DNA of 64,000 nucleotides from Sindora glabra (Eukaryota > Streptophyta > Magnoliopsida > Fabales > Fabaceae), in assembly GCA_020226215.1 (NCBI GenBank), contig CM035234.1, positions 47,991,275 through 48,055,274 of the forward strand, in the 5' to 3' direction. Numbering within the stretch: position 1 is the stretch's first letter; each line of letters starts with the position of its first letter. The translations under genes and the position numbers were made by a program. This document shows, in pieces, positions 12,700 through 23,767 of this stretch. The notes beneath the pieces are model-generated. The model saw nothing but the letters and a program-made list of their open reading frames with translations. It was not told where the DNA came from and did no database searches.

Positions 12700-13107
12700 T
12701 GTGGTTCCTAAATTAATAAGGAAGGAAATATGGAGAAAGTCACATGAATTATCATATACAATGCATTTAAGTGCGACAAAAATGTATCAAAATATGAAAA
12801 ATGTCTATTGGTAGGAAGGAATGAAAAAAAAATGTGACTGAGTTTGTGACTAAATGTCTAAACTTGCTAATAAGTTAAAAGGGAACATAACTATCCCACA
12901 AGACTCCATTAGAAAATATGTATTGTTGAATGGAAATGGGAAAGCATTATAGTGGAATTCATTACTAAATTGCCACAAACTATTAAAGGTTATGATTTTA
13001 TTTAGGTGATTATAGATCTTCTCACAAAAATAGTGCATTTCATAATGACTTTGTTAACATTTTATTATGCTCAAATTTTCTTAGATAAAATTATAGCATT
13101 ACATGGC
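12700..13107 (+). pseudogene. Integrase N-terminal half, element A
   Basis: The H2C2 zinc-finger region is readable as SHELSYTMHLSATKMYQNMK, followed by FVTKCLNL. The start of the catalytic core follows (text equivalent to the GYD-x-IWVIVDRLTKSAHF block, with VIIDLLTKIVHF at about 13007-13042). The frame reaches HGIL and is cut at 13107 by the solo LTR insertion. Removing 13113-16765 joins it directly to IISNYGAHF in the same frame, which confirms a simple insertion. The second half is at 16766-17610. Confidence 0.85.
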
Positions 13108-13112
13108 ATACT
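13108..13112. repeat. Left target-site duplication (ATACT) of solo LTR
   Basis: ATACT directly before the TG of the inserted LTR, identical to 16761-16765. Five bases is the usual duplication length for Ty3/gypsy integration. Confidence 0.9.
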
Positions 13113-13530
13113 TGTAATATTCCAAGTTAAAAAAAAACCTTTATAAATTTCAATAATTATGGATAATTATTTATTTACTTGGTTAATATTTAGTTTAAAT
13201 TTATTTTTCAAATTAAAGGTTTCAAATATTGAAAATGATATTTATAATAATATTTAAAATTTATTTATTTATTTTTATATATGACCATATTAATTTAAGA
13301 TTAGTTTAAAATAATTTTTGTAAAGAATTTCCTACAAATTGAAAGCAGTTTTAGGTATTAGAAACATAGAGATTTAGGAAATAAATTATTTATATTTGAT
13401 AAACTATTTTTGAAAATTATGGAAAATTAAAATTTTAATTTTAATATTTTTAAATTAATCAAGTTATTACAAATATATTTATTTATTAAGGGAGATTAAA
13501 ATATTTTTATGATTTTTTAATTTTATCGGG

Positions 13531-13532
<2 letters not shown>

Positions 13533-13579
<47 letters not shown>
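13533..13579. repeat. (TA)n microsatellite in solo LTR
   Basis: About 23 uninterrupted TA units within the U3-like part of the solo LTR. Confidence 0.95.
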
Positions 13580-13581
<2 letters not shown>

Positions 13582-13742
13582 TAGAGGAAGATTGAAAATA
13601 AGTGAGTTGAGATTTTAAAATAAAATTAATTTTACAAAAAAAAAAGAGTTTTGAAATAAATTAATGGTCGAGATCAAAATGAATATATTGTAAAGTTAAG
13701 ATTTAAAAAGGGAGATAAGCTTATAATGGGCGAGAAGCATTG

Positions 13743-13749
13743 TATAAAA
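13743..13749 (+). promoter_or_regulatory. Putative TATA box of solo LTR
   Basis: TATAAAA followed by GCTTATAACTCCC and then a CT-rich leader (about 13760-13830). This is a typical arrangement for the U3/R boundary of a plant LTR. It would make this LTR a candidate promoter reading rightward. Activity is not shown. Confidence 0.5.
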
Positions 13750-16700
13750 GCTTATAACTCCCTTTCTAGAATTTTTACTTTCTCTTACTCTGTGTTTTGT
13801 AGGTTATTTCTCTCTCTCCCTTATTTTATTTATTTTTTTGCTACTTTATCTATGTTGGCCAGTTACCTTTAGCAATATATGGCCATCTTCTTTCTCACAC
13901 TCACAATCCTGCTCCCTCTCCTCTATCCCCTATTGGTTTTTATTTCTTCTTTATTTTGATTCTTTAGCTCTATTTTTTTTTATTTCTTCCTCATGTCTCT
14001 ACCCAACATCAAGGAGGCTTTTATGCTGTCATGCTATTATGCCCCCTTCACACACATTATCCATAATTAGCATTAAAGTTATATGGTGATGGTAGTTATT
14101 GATCGAGGAAGAATCAAAGTAGTGTAACGTCACCATTCTCTCTTTACTCTCTTCTTCTTGCCAGCAATTTGGGTAATTAGGTGCACCATCATTAGCTTCT
14201 TTAGTTCATGGCCAACCATTGTTATTGGTAGCATGAGGAGTAAGGAAAAAAAACTTTAGCAAAGATGTAAGTGAGCAAGGAGCTTAACTATTAGGTTTTC
14301 TGGTGATCCTTCTCCTTTTTAGCACTGGCAAGCTCCAGCCAAATATTTCATGAGTTAGTGAGCACATTTACATCATAAAGTTTTAACATTTATAATGATC
14401 TAAGATGAATCTAAGAAAATTTCATTTTTATATATTTTAAGAAGAATGATGTTATCTTCGAAAAATGAAAATTTTATGCTATGGAATATTAAAATAGCTT
14501 GATTATGATCATTTATATCATCAACTTTACTGATGTTTAGTGTTTAAGGTTATTTCAAAATAACCCATTTATGTGTATAATACATATGATATATATAAAT
14601 ATAAATATATATATTTATAATTTGTAGTGAAATACTAGAATAGAATGGTTAAAAGAATATTTTATGCTATTATAATGGTAACTTCATGTATGGTTCAATT
14701 ATGCATATATGAAATAAGTGCTAATAATTTTAGAAAAATACAAATTTTATGCTATAAAATATCTACTCAACATGAGAGAATTTTTTTAGTGTGTGATATG
14801 ATAATGTTTTCAATGGTAGTTATATATTTTAGGCAAACCCATTCTTACAAGTATTTTCAAATATATGCTGATATATGAGAATTATACAATTTTTATGTTG
14901 TAAAATGCAAGAATGATATGAATATGGCATTTTCATAGTACAAGGATTTATTATTTTAATTGTTTCATGTTCAGTTCTGAAACTCTCATTATATCATCAT
15001 ATTTTGATAAATGACATAACACTGATAAAATAATAAATCGAGACTTTAGAATACTAGGTTACTATACTTAGAATACTTTTATATCATAAAAGTTAATATT
15101 TGCAATTCTAAGTTGATCTAAGTAAATCTTTAAAATGTGGTGTTTGACTGCATAAGTTTATGTTAGGAAATACAAGAAGTTAATAATAAGAAATACCATT
15201 ATATTATGATGTGGAACTTGAACCTATAATGCTTAGAAAGAAAAGTAAGTAATATTTTCATATTAACGATATTATTCTTATAGATGGTGGACTAGGATGG
15301 AGATATAAAAAGATGAATATGGATGCTTCAGAGCCTCCCAAAGTTGGATTAGCATTACCAAGTGAGTAAATATCTCAACACATATTAATTTTTAAATAAG
15401 AGATACTTTAAATATTATGAATTGTATTCTTTTTCCTAATAATACAAATTTCCTATTCATGCATATATATTCATATATAGATTTAGTATCATGGAATAAG
15501 AATAATTAGTTATTTAAGTAAGCGTTAATTGATTAGAGTGCATAACAAAAGTATGGTGGTGATGTTTCTATCTAATGATAAATTATGATTGAGTTTATAT
15601 GATATCTATATGTTATGGCTATATAGGTGAACATGATGGTATTTTTATATATATTTTGTTGTATGCTTGATATTACTCCACGACAAATTAGTTTCTTGCA
15701 CCAATGGTTTTACAAATAGTTGTGATGTGATAGTTGAGCTCTCTTATGTATATTCATTGTGAATCATACCAATAATGATATTAGAAATTATGAACAATGA
15801 TGAGGCTATGATGTGAAAGTCAGATGGAAGATTCGCAGCAAATAGTTATGAAAGATTTAAGATCGATCTAGTAGTCAGATGGAAATTATTGGCGAGTAGT
15901 TAAAAAATATTATATTTACTTGGTAGTCAAGATATGGTTATACGTGTGTTTACTATAGAAATTGTCTATAATTAGATGTTACAACTGGTGTGATTGAGAT
16001 GATTTATTCGCATTTTAAGCCTTAATGGCTATTTATGATTATGATGTCTACCTGGAATATATAGTATATGATATGATTACAATGTTATTTGTTATCGGAT
16101 AATTGAAATTATTATAATTTATAACAAGAAGTATAGAATTTAAGTTATATGCAGGTAAATATCTCATCTGAGACTTGATTTTATACATTCGAAAACGCAA
16201 GAAGTTTGAATTATATTTATCTTTCTTATCGAATACTTAGATAGCATGTGATTACTTAATATATATGAATTAAGAATTAATAGTGGCAAATATATGCTTA
16301 GTGAGTTTTTTATAACTCACTCCATTGTATCTTTAATGTTTTTAGGTAGTGGTAAGTATATTTGAGCTTAATGCATCTATGGAGATTCAAGACCGCATTG
16401 CTAAAGAAATTTGATAGTTAGGATTAGAATCAACATTCAAATAAAGAATTGTTGAATTATATGACATGTTAAATTGATTGTTTGTGTATAAATTTGAAAT
16501 TGTATGATACTATGTGTATGTTTGATGCTATAGTACTTGAAAGTATATAGGTTTTATATTTCAAGGTATGTGGCCCTCGGTAGGAAGTATCCAAAAATAG
16601 GGGAGATTCTATCTATTTTTTTGTAAAAAAATTTAAAGTGAATTTAAAGTCCCCCTATAAATCATGGAAACTTCCTTTAGATAGATTTGTGAATAGTGTT

Positions 16701-16760
16701 AAGGCTTATGGAAATTAGTATCGGTATTCACATAAGTCATAATTAGGTTAGGTCATGACA

Positions 16761-16765
16761 ATACT
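16761..16765. repeat. Right target-site duplication (ATACT) of solo LTR
   Basis: ATACT immediately after the CA end of the LTR, matching 13108-13112. Confidence 0.9.
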
Positions 16766-17610
16766 AACTATGATTATCTCTAATTATGGAGCACATTTCA
16801 CATTGCATTTATGATAGTGATTTCAAGAAAGGTTGGAAACAAAGTTATGTTTTAGTACAACACTTCACCTATAAATGGACAGATAATCAAAGAGAACAAT
16901 TAAGAAGCTAGAGGATATTCTTAGGGCTTATGCAATTGACTTTGAAGGAAGTTAGAACAAATACCGACTAAAATAGAATTTACTTATAACAATAGTTATC
17001 AAGCAAGAATTTAGATGGCTCCATTTGATACATTATATGACATAAGGTGTAGATTGATAATAAGATAGTTTAAGCCATAAAAAGCAAAGATAATTAGACT
17101 AGACGTGTTATAAAATGCAATAGAGCTAACTTAAAGAAAGATTATAAGTAGCTTAGGATATGCATAAATTTTATGATAATACACATAAATGAGAATTGGA
17201 ATTTAGGAAGGTGAATGTGTATTTTTGAAAGTATCATCAATGAAAGGAGTGATGCATTTTGATAAAAAGGAAAAGTTAGCACTAAGGAAAGTTAGACATT
17301 ATTTAATAACAGAAAGGATTGGTAAGGTAGGATATTATTGGATTTACTGAAAAGCATGAAAGTGATACATCCTATTTTTTCATGTATTAATGTTACAAAA
17401 GTATATCCCTAATGTATCCTATATGTTGAGAGAAGAACTAGCAGAGCTAGATCAAAAACCAACCTACATAGAGAAAACAATTAGAATAATAAACAAACAA
17501 GTTAAGAAGTTAAGATTTAAGTAGTTTGGGAAAACTATGGTGAGCAAAAAGTGACATAGGAATTAAAATATGATATAAAAGAAAAATACCTATAATTATT
17601 TAGTAAGATT
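16766..17610 (+). pseudogene. Integrase C-terminal half, element A
   Basis: Translation resumes with MIISNYGAHF (pattern SIISDRGxxF) and then KLCFSTTLHL. After two stops, SKRTIKKLEDILRAYAIDFE covers the family's SERTIQTLEDMLRACVIDF block. The two stops fall at codons that are CAA (Gln) in the family motif. The downstream text includes IHPIFSCINVTK (family FHPVFHVSLLRK-type block). RIINKQVKKLR at about 17480-17520 matches the terminal RILDRQVKKLRNK motif of plant gypsy integrases. The C-terminus ends near 17610, where LTR text of element B begins. No chromodomain could be confirmed. Confidence 0.8.
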
Positions 17611-17629
17611 CCTTCAAGCCTTTGCACAA

Positions 17630-18180
17630 GTTGTTGGCAACTCTATGTTTTCTTATCTTATTAGTGAAAATTCAAGGAGAAACATATAAGAGAAATTTTC
17701 TTATTAGTGAAAATTCTATTTTTCCAATGGTCTAAAACTGAATTCTATAAAGAGTGACTTTCCTTATATAGGCTGTAAAGTCAAAAAATTAAGTAACTTA
17801 AATAGGCTTTAATTAAACTAACTTAGGCCCAAAACTAATACTCTAATTAACCTAAAATAGGCAACAAATAAATTATATTAAATGTCTAAAATGACATCCT
17901 AAAATAATAGGCCAAAATACAGAAGAAAAATAAAAGACCTAACAAAATAAAATATAAAATCAAATTTATTAGCCTATAAAGGTATTTGAATATTATATTT
18001 GCATATTAGCAAGCATAAACAAATTCCAACTATAACACTTGAGTATGATACCCGATTACTATGCTCAAAATGAAGGTAATACTCGAATACAATACTTGAT
18101 TACTAGCAAATAGAAATGAACTCTAAGCTTAGTAATTGAATATGGTATTCCAATATTTGGCTAAAATACACAAGATACAT
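17630..18180 (-). repeat. 3' LTR remnant of element B
   Basis: The stretch 17783-18000 aligns with 24027-24243: shared TTTAATTA-ACTAACTTAGGC, AAATGTC-AAAATGACAT and AAAATAAAATATAAAATCAAAT blocks. The right edge is taken at 18180, where plus-strand GATACA meets pyrimidine-rich text (purine-rich on the element's own strand, a possible polypurine tract). It also contains repeated 'GAGTAT/ACTCGA'-type text around 18040-18090. The left part is diverged or deleted. Confidence 0.6.
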
Positions 18181-18299
18181 TTATCTGGCCCTTTTAATCT
18201 CTTCCAAGCTCTCCTTCCATATATCCAAGCTTTTTAAATTAACTCTTGAAGCTTTTCTCTAATTTTCTTAGTGGTTGCCTCTATTTAGTATCATCTCTT

Positions 18300-18450
18300 C
18301 TTTCTTTAAAAGATTCATTCTGAATCTTTGAAAACCTACATCAAAAGGAGTAAGATTAGAATTATTAAAAGAAACACTCACATCAAACTCACCATAAGAA
18401 TTCAAATTAGAAACATAGTTATTTTTCTCTTTAAGAACTTAGAATGAATT
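18300..18450 (-). pseudogene. Integrase C-terminal tail, element B
   Basis: Minus-strand text SNLNSYGEFDVSVSFNNSNL, followed by TPFDVG, matches the polyprotein tail pattern of this gypsy lineage (…YxVSxTFNVxDLxPFxxG…). This tail normally follows the integrase. A purine-rich stretch and the LTR follow on the same strand. The integrase catalytic core was not identified between here and 18.9 kb. Confidence 0.5.
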
Positions 18451-18929
18451 ATCTTAACTTAGAGCTTGGATTTCTTTAGATCTAAGAAGCTTCCCTTCTA
18501 CCTTCACCATCAATTGAAATAACCATCTAGATCAAATATAAAATTAACAAAACTAGGGAAAACCATTAGAATTCATCGTATTGCTAGAGTAAAATATTCA
18601 TTCACAAGCTTATTACAAAAGCTAGCCAAACTATAAAAGTTCCTAATTTCACTAAAAGATTTAAGTAAAGGCATTCTTCCATTATATGAGTCTTTCGTTC
18701 ACCCACCTTTATTTGTTTGCCATACACAACATTCCTAAAAAATATAACTCTTTTAATGCAAAGAGAATATACTTTAAAATTTACACTTAACATTTTGCCT
18801 TTGAAGGCTTGAAAACACATTTTAAAAGTCAATCTATGTTTCTACCATGCACAAGAATATCATCATGTTATGGCAAAATTTTCCAACTTTTCAAAATTTC
18901 CAATTGCAACAAAGAAATCCATCCTTTTA

Positions 18930-19500
18930 GCTCATGAAAATAATAAAAGCCAATAATGACAAGTTTATTCTTGTAAAAACTCAAAACATGAAAACAATAA
19001 AAATTCACAAAAAACTTGCAAATAAAAATATACAAATTTATCATAAGAATTTCATCTATGTAAACCATGAAAAATTTACTAAGGGGAATATACAAAAAAA
19101 TGATTCATTAAACTCACAAAAATAATTGGTACATTAAATAAACCAAGCAGCTTAATCAAACCAATAATGAAAAGCTTATTCTTGAAAACACTCAAAACAT
19201 GAAAATAATAGAAACTCACAAAAAACTTGCAAATAAAAATACACAAACTCATCACAAGTTCATCTATGTAAACCATAAAAAATTTATTAAAGGAAATATA
19301 CAAAAAATGATTCATTAAACTCACAAAAATACTTGGTGCATTAAATAAACCAAGTAGCTTAGACAAGCCTTCATGCAAATCATACTTTGTTTTGAAATTA
19401 TTTTTCTTTTCAACATCTTTTCTAAAGTAACTTGAATGATATCCATCTTTCAAATTAATCTTAGAAAACAACACGAGGTTCATGGTAATCATTATGCTTT
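18930..19500 (-). pseudogene. Reverse transcriptase fragment, element B, partly duplicated
   Basis: The minus strand reads FSKINLKDGYHSSYFRKDV, FKTKYDLHEG, GLFNAPSIFVSLMNH and FFMVYIDE. These match the RT blocks FSKIDLxSGYHQ, FxTxYGLYEW, GLTNAPSTFMxLMN and FVVVYxDDILVY. The catalytic YxDD is degraded to YIDE. The block from GLFNAPS to just past YIDE is present twice in tandem (about 19168-19352 and 18960-19152). The RT lies downstream of integrase N-terminal text instead of upstream, so the element is rearranged. Confidence 0.8.
18960..19352 (-). repeat. Tandem duplication of about 190 bp inside RT of element B
   Basis: Unit 1 is 18960-19152 and unit 2 is 19168-19352. Both contain plus-strand blocks such as CTCAAAACATGAAAA, CAAAAAACTTGCAAATAAAA, ATGATTCATTAAACTCACAA and TTAAATAAACCAAG. 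They differ by scattered substitutions and small indels, so the duplication is not recent. Confidence 0.85.
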
Positions 19501-19509
19501 TCATTAACC

Positions 19510-19960
19510 AAAATAAGATCATTAACATCATGGACTTCTCTACCAAGTAAATTTCTTAGAAAACTTTTAGGTATACATAAGTTATTTCTCCTAAACAAAA
19601 ATTCATCATGCCTAAAGATACTTTCAAAAATTATTTGTTCATAAATATCAACATTTAAAGCACCACCAACATGTAGAAGAATGTCAAAATCAAGTGAAGG
19701 GGTAGCCAAATCATAGTTATTCACATGTAAATTCTCAATGTTTACACAACTTAACAATCTTGTATATAAAGCGTCATTATTATGCTTAAAATTCAACAAT
19801 TTATTATGTATAGAGATAAGAGTATACCTTCAAAGCAAAGTATCATCCACCATATTACCTTTACCTTATTTATATGGGATGGCACATGAATAAGTTTTAA
19901 GGAATCCCACCAACTTAGAATGCTTCCTATTCAACTTTCCTTAATTCTTTATTTACTTCA
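19510..19960 (-). pseudogene. RNase H end and integrase zinc finger, element B
   Basis: The minus strand first reads NRKHSKLVGFLKTYSCAIPY and KGNMVDDTLL, matching RNase H C-terminal text (NRRHAKWVEFLxxFPYVIxYKxGKxNxVADALSRR). It continues through RYTLISIHNKLLNFKHNNDA to FRHDEFLFRRNNLCIPKSFL and LGREVHD, matching the integrase N-terminus (FxxDGYLFxxNRLCIP…LREAH). It then passes abruptly into RT text near 19500, skipping the rest of integrase. This junction marks a deletion or rearrangement. Confidence 0.8.
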
Positions 19961-20089
19961 GAGATTCAAGAGCACTTAGCAAAATAAATTTAGAGTTGTT
20001 AGTATTTTTTATAAGCTTTCTTGTTTTATAAAATTGGCCTAGAAGCATTGAAAATAGTTTTTATCTTACTTATTTTTGTAATCACTTTC

Positions 20090-20280
20090 AAATTTTTATT
20101 TTTTTATTTTTCTTTTAGCAATATTTTTCTCTCACTTTTTTCACAATCGCATTTTTTTTCTTGATTATTACTCCTTTCTACTCTTTTCTTCTCTCTATTA
20201 TTTTCCTCCTTTCTTTTCTCATCTTCCTCTATTTTCTTTTCTTCTTCTTCTTTTTCTTCCTCTCTTTTCTTTTGGATTCT
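20090..20280 (-). repeat. Purine-rich Lys/Glu spacer, element B
   Basis: The plus strand is almost pure pyrimidine. The minus strand encodes a Lys/Glu/Arg-rich run (KKREEEKEEEEKK-like), as found in the charged spacer between protease and RT of some plant gypsy polyproteins. A similar charged run lies at 21050-21180. Confidence 0.6.
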
Positions 20281-20690
20281 CACTTAGTCCCTAAACACTT
20301 ATCTTAGGGTTAAAGGTTTGAAAGTCACCTTTCTTTTATTCATTTCAAAACTATATTGATTGAGGACTCCATCATGAGTAACTTTTTTATCAAATTACTA
20401 AAGTTTCCTAAACAATAAATGGCAAGTAGTCATAGGAGCAACATTACATAGACCTTATCTTGGTGTTTACCAAGTGTAAAAGAAACCAACACTTGCTTTA
20501 ACACTTTTATTCCACCATTATTATCCAATCGTTGGAAATTGTATAGAGTAGGCTATTTTAAAGTAAGTTTAATTTCTCTACCATACAAGTACCAGCAATG
20601 TTAGCACAACTTCCACTATCAATAATCACATTGTATATCTTACCCTTGATGTTCAATATAGTGTGGAAGATGTTCTTTCTTTACCTTTCA
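20281..20690 (-). pseudogene. Aspartic protease domain, element B
   Basis: The minus strand reads NIKGKIYNVIIDSGSCANIA and then GTCMVEKLNL. This is the protease active-site block of plant gypsy elements (IIDxGSCxNVASxxLVEKL), with the catalytic Asp-Ser-Gly present. Farther on are CHLLF-K and FDKKVTHDGVLNQYSFEMN, then KRKVTFKPLTL, matching HLLLGRPWQFDRxVxHDGxxNxYSF. This block separates element B from element A, which has the DSGATHSF type. So A and B are different lineages. Stops interrupt the frame at Trp positions. Confidence 0.85.
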
Positions 20691-21049
20691 CATTCTCCTT
20701 TAGCTTGCTCTCCCAAAGCTTTTTGAATCTTTAAGGCTCTCTTAAGTAGATAATCAATTGCATGATAACTAGCTCTGAATATTTGAATCACTTGCCCTTA
20801 AAATATTTTTTATGCTTTTCAACTTTATTTTTTTCTCTTTAGCACTTTGCTTTTAGGTTTTGATAAGGATTCTTTTTTACGCTTGATAATGCCCTTTAAT
20901 TTTTCTTTCTTGAGTATGCATAAGGAATGATTCTTATATTTTTCATAGCTTTTGTCTTCCTTTTTTTAAACTTTTCTCTTCTTGACATAAAGGAATTTTC
21001 TTTTGAATATTGTCAAGATTATAATCATTTTTATCTCCTTTCTGTTTAT

Positions 21050-21535
21050 TATCTTCTCTTTTCTCACTCTTCCTTTCACTTCTTCTATCATTTCTTCTTT
21101 CATTTTTTCTTTTATTTTTATTTTCAACTCCTTCATTACAATATTTTCTTTTTGTTTTCTACTTCTTTCTTCCCTACTAGTCTCCTACCAATCTCTAAGG
21201 TAATAGTTAAGAATGAATCTCATCCTCATGACAAACTTCAACTCATCCTAAGTTCTAATAGGTCTTTCACTATTGTTCCAGACATTTGCCATAAGTTGAT
21301 TTCATCAATTAGTGGCATATTTGAAGAATTCAAAAGTGACAAGCCTTACTTTCTTCTTTTTGGAATAGTGATGGCAATCAAAGATTGATTCCATCTTCTT
21401 TTTCTACTTTAAGTAAGCATTTGGATCATCTCTTCCTTGAAAATATGATATTTTCATTTTTATGTTATCAAGATTAGCATCAACTCCCACCCTTCTTTGC
21501 CTATCACCTTTATGGCCATTACCTCCTATCATTCT
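21050..21535 (-). pseudogene. Gag domain, element B
   Basis: The minus strand reads KISYFQGRDDPNAYLK, stop, KKKMESIFDCHHYSKKKK, EFFKYATN, two stops, NQLMANVWNNSERPI, then DELKFVMRMRF. This is the plant retrotransposon gag core (F-x-GxxDPxxYLxWExxxExIFDxxxYxxxxKV…WWDQL…W-x-x-M-x-x-x-MRxRF). All four Trp codons expected at these blocks are now stops (TAG/TGA). A basic stretch follows (about 21050-21180). The CCHC zinc knuckle expected near 20.8 kb is not recognisable. The plus-strand ORFs at 20927-21388 and 21003-21203 are shadows of this. Confidence 0.8.
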
Positions 21536-21599
21536 TAAAAGATATACTTGTAAAAAAGCTTAAATAAAAGAAAAGACATTACAAGAGCACACTTCTCAC

Positions 21600-23750
21600 T
21601 TATTTTAGAGCATTTAAACTTGTGTTTGCACTCTAAGTAGGGTTTTACCTTTAAATGAGTTCATACACTCTTGCATTTTTTACTCTTTACTTTTCCTCTC
21701 TTGTGACTCTTTGAGAATAAGGAGAACAACAAAATAAGATTAAACAAATGTGACAATTAATTTCGCCAACCAAGATTCACACAATTTGAGGGAAAAACAT
21801 AGGAAAACAAGAAATGGAAATTCAAAGAAGGAAATTAGTTAAAATTCAACAAGGAAAACTTCAACTCAAAGATTTAAAATCAAACAACTAAAGAAATGAG
21901 ATAAACAAGATTCAAATAAAAGACTCAAAACTATGATCAAGATAGATTCAAGGATTTAATATAATAAAATAAGAACAAATCTCAAAGAGTAGAACAAAAA
22001 GAAACTTAAAAAAGAAGATCAAATTGACAAAAGAAGAAACAAACATAACACTCAAATCAAGGAATAAGATTGAACTTAGATGAAAGAAAGAAACAATAAA
22101 CAATTAGTTCAAAAATAAGAAGTCTGATGATAATACAAAATATTTAATGAATAACAACAATTTTCTTTTGCTTTTTTATAACTTCACAACTTCACAACTC
22201 TTCTTTTGATTTTTGTTAATCAAAGTTTTGTTTCGCTTCCCGACAATTTTTTTTACTCTCTTGTATTATTTTCTTTTTCACTTCTTTTATTCTTTTGAAT
22301 CACTTTTTTTTATCAACCAGCACTTTTTGTTCTTCTTTTTGCTCTTTGTCTCTCTCTATCACAACACTACTTTTTTTTTTTAACCTTTGAATCATCCCAA
22401 AAATTATTGTGTAATATTTTGTATTAAGAAAATAGGGATATGGACCTATGGGATTTGAGTATCACAAGCTGAAGTGGTGGTACTCGATAATAGGATTCGA
22501 GTATTTCAAATTTGTTGCTTACTGCCCGTCATTATTGAAGTACATGAATCAAGTACTCCCAGCTTTGTATTTCAAACAAGTAAGGCGCACTGGTTAGAAT
22601 CGATTATAAACACAAAGAACAAGACACGTTGAGCTTTAAATAGAACCAAACTACTATAGGACAATCACTTGACAATTGAAAGGGAGGCCAATGACTCTAG
22701 AGTTTGATGAAAACAACAAGGACATAAGACACACGAGCAAAACAAATTGAACAGACCAGATTTAAGACGACGGACTCAATTGCAAATTAGACACAGAAAA
22801 TGATGAGACTACACTTCACAAATAAAAGACAAAGTTGACTTGACAGCTTGCAAATGCAATGACTCAAGATGATAAGACACAAAACTGACTCTAGATGATG
22901 GACACAAGATGCTATTGGACAGCAATACAATACAACTCCAATTCGATTAAAATGGAATTGGCTCAAATTAACACTAAGACATGATATGAAAACAAAACGG
23001 GATCGAAGACTCACTTTAATGATTCAAAACAAATGACAATGACGAGCTGCAATTTGACGATAATGACTCAAAATAAGTGACAATGACGAGCTGCAATTTG
23101 ACAAGACATGGACCCTCGAATAACTAGACTGAATGACAAATAAACTTTAATTAAAAGCAAAAAAAAAAAAAAAAAGAGGACAGCACCACAAAGCAAATTG
23201 ACTTTAAACATGGCTTGACTTAAAACAAAACATCACATTACAATAGCAATTTGGAGAAACAACGCCGACTCAGGGATTAAAGACAAACCAGTGAACCGCC
23301 GATTAAATGATAATTAAACGATGTGAATTATATAGCAAACAGATGGGCTACTGAACAGAACAAATAGTTGGAATTTAAAACTCATGACGCAATTGACTTG
23401 AATTAAAATGACTTGGCAAGACACAAAATTAAACAAAGTTAAATGGACCCTTGATTGATAAAATATGACAAACACTTCACACTCAAGCAAAGCAAAAGCA
23501 TTGAATGAACAAATTGAAACGCAAGAGAACATGAAACAAAACAAGACTCAAACACCGAATGGCAGAAACAACACCAAACATTACCGATAAGAGCAATTAG
23601 AACAGAACAAAACAACAAGATTAGAAAATAGAAATATGAAGATTAGACAGGAACGAAACTGCTAAAATATGAAGCAACACAGTAGAACAGAAAATGAAAT
23701 CTGAAAATTAGGATACTCTACTCTAAATACCAAATAATATGAAATTAGAA
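21600..23750 (-). other. Non-coding leader between primer site and gag, element B
   Basis: About 2.1 kb with no credible ORF. The part from 22.6 to 23.7 kb is less AT-biased and full of GACTCAA/ATGACA-type short words. It includes a poly-A run at about 23160-23176 and a 44-bp tandem duplication at 23019-23102. The minus-strand ORFs at 22787-23014 and 23314-23544 are Cys/Phe/Ser-rich translations of this and match nothing. A leader or gag-upstream region is inferred from position. Confidence 0.5.
23019..23102. repeat. 44-bp tandem duplication in element B leader
   Basis: Copies at 23019-23058 and 23063-23102, period 44, share TGACAATGACGAGCTGCAAT exactly. There are only a few differences upstream of that block. 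Confidence 0.9.
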
Positions 23751-23762
23751 GCTTTGATACCA
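23751..23762 (-). other. tRNA-Met primer-binding site of element B
   Basis: The minus strand reads TGGTATCAAAGC, 11 of 12 matches to TGGTATCAGAGC, the plant initiator-tRNA-Met primer site. It lies five bases inside the LTR edge (plus-strand TGTGAATC begins at 23768). This fixes the orientation of B as minus strand. Confidence 0.85.
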
Positions 23763-23767
23763 AATGA

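Larger units (their letters stand above)
13113..16760 (+). mobile_element. Solo LTR nested in element A integrase
   Basis: A 3648-bp insertion starting TGTAATATTCC and ending GGTCATGACA, with a perfect ATACT duplication on both sides. It interrupts the element A integrase core at one codon. Terminal TG...CA and the GGTCATGACA end are typical of long plant Ty3/gypsy LTRs. No gag or pol text, no primer site and no second internal LTR boundary were seen, so a solo LTR left by LTR-LTR recombination is the best reading. A non-autonomous element lacking genes is the alternative. It contains a (TA)n tract, a TATA box and a pyrimidine-rich leader. The small ORFs at 13838-14089 and 14645-14878 match nothing known. 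Confidence 0.85.

Noticed and set aside
20927..21388. 153-codon plus-strand ORF rich in Phe/Ser
   Set aside because: It lies opposite the gag domain of element B and is the hydrophobic complement of its Lys/Arg-rich coding strand.
22787..23544. Two minus-strand ORFs in the leader of element B
   Set aside because: Cys/Phe/Ser-rich, no domain pattern, positioned between primer site and gag where no gene is expected.
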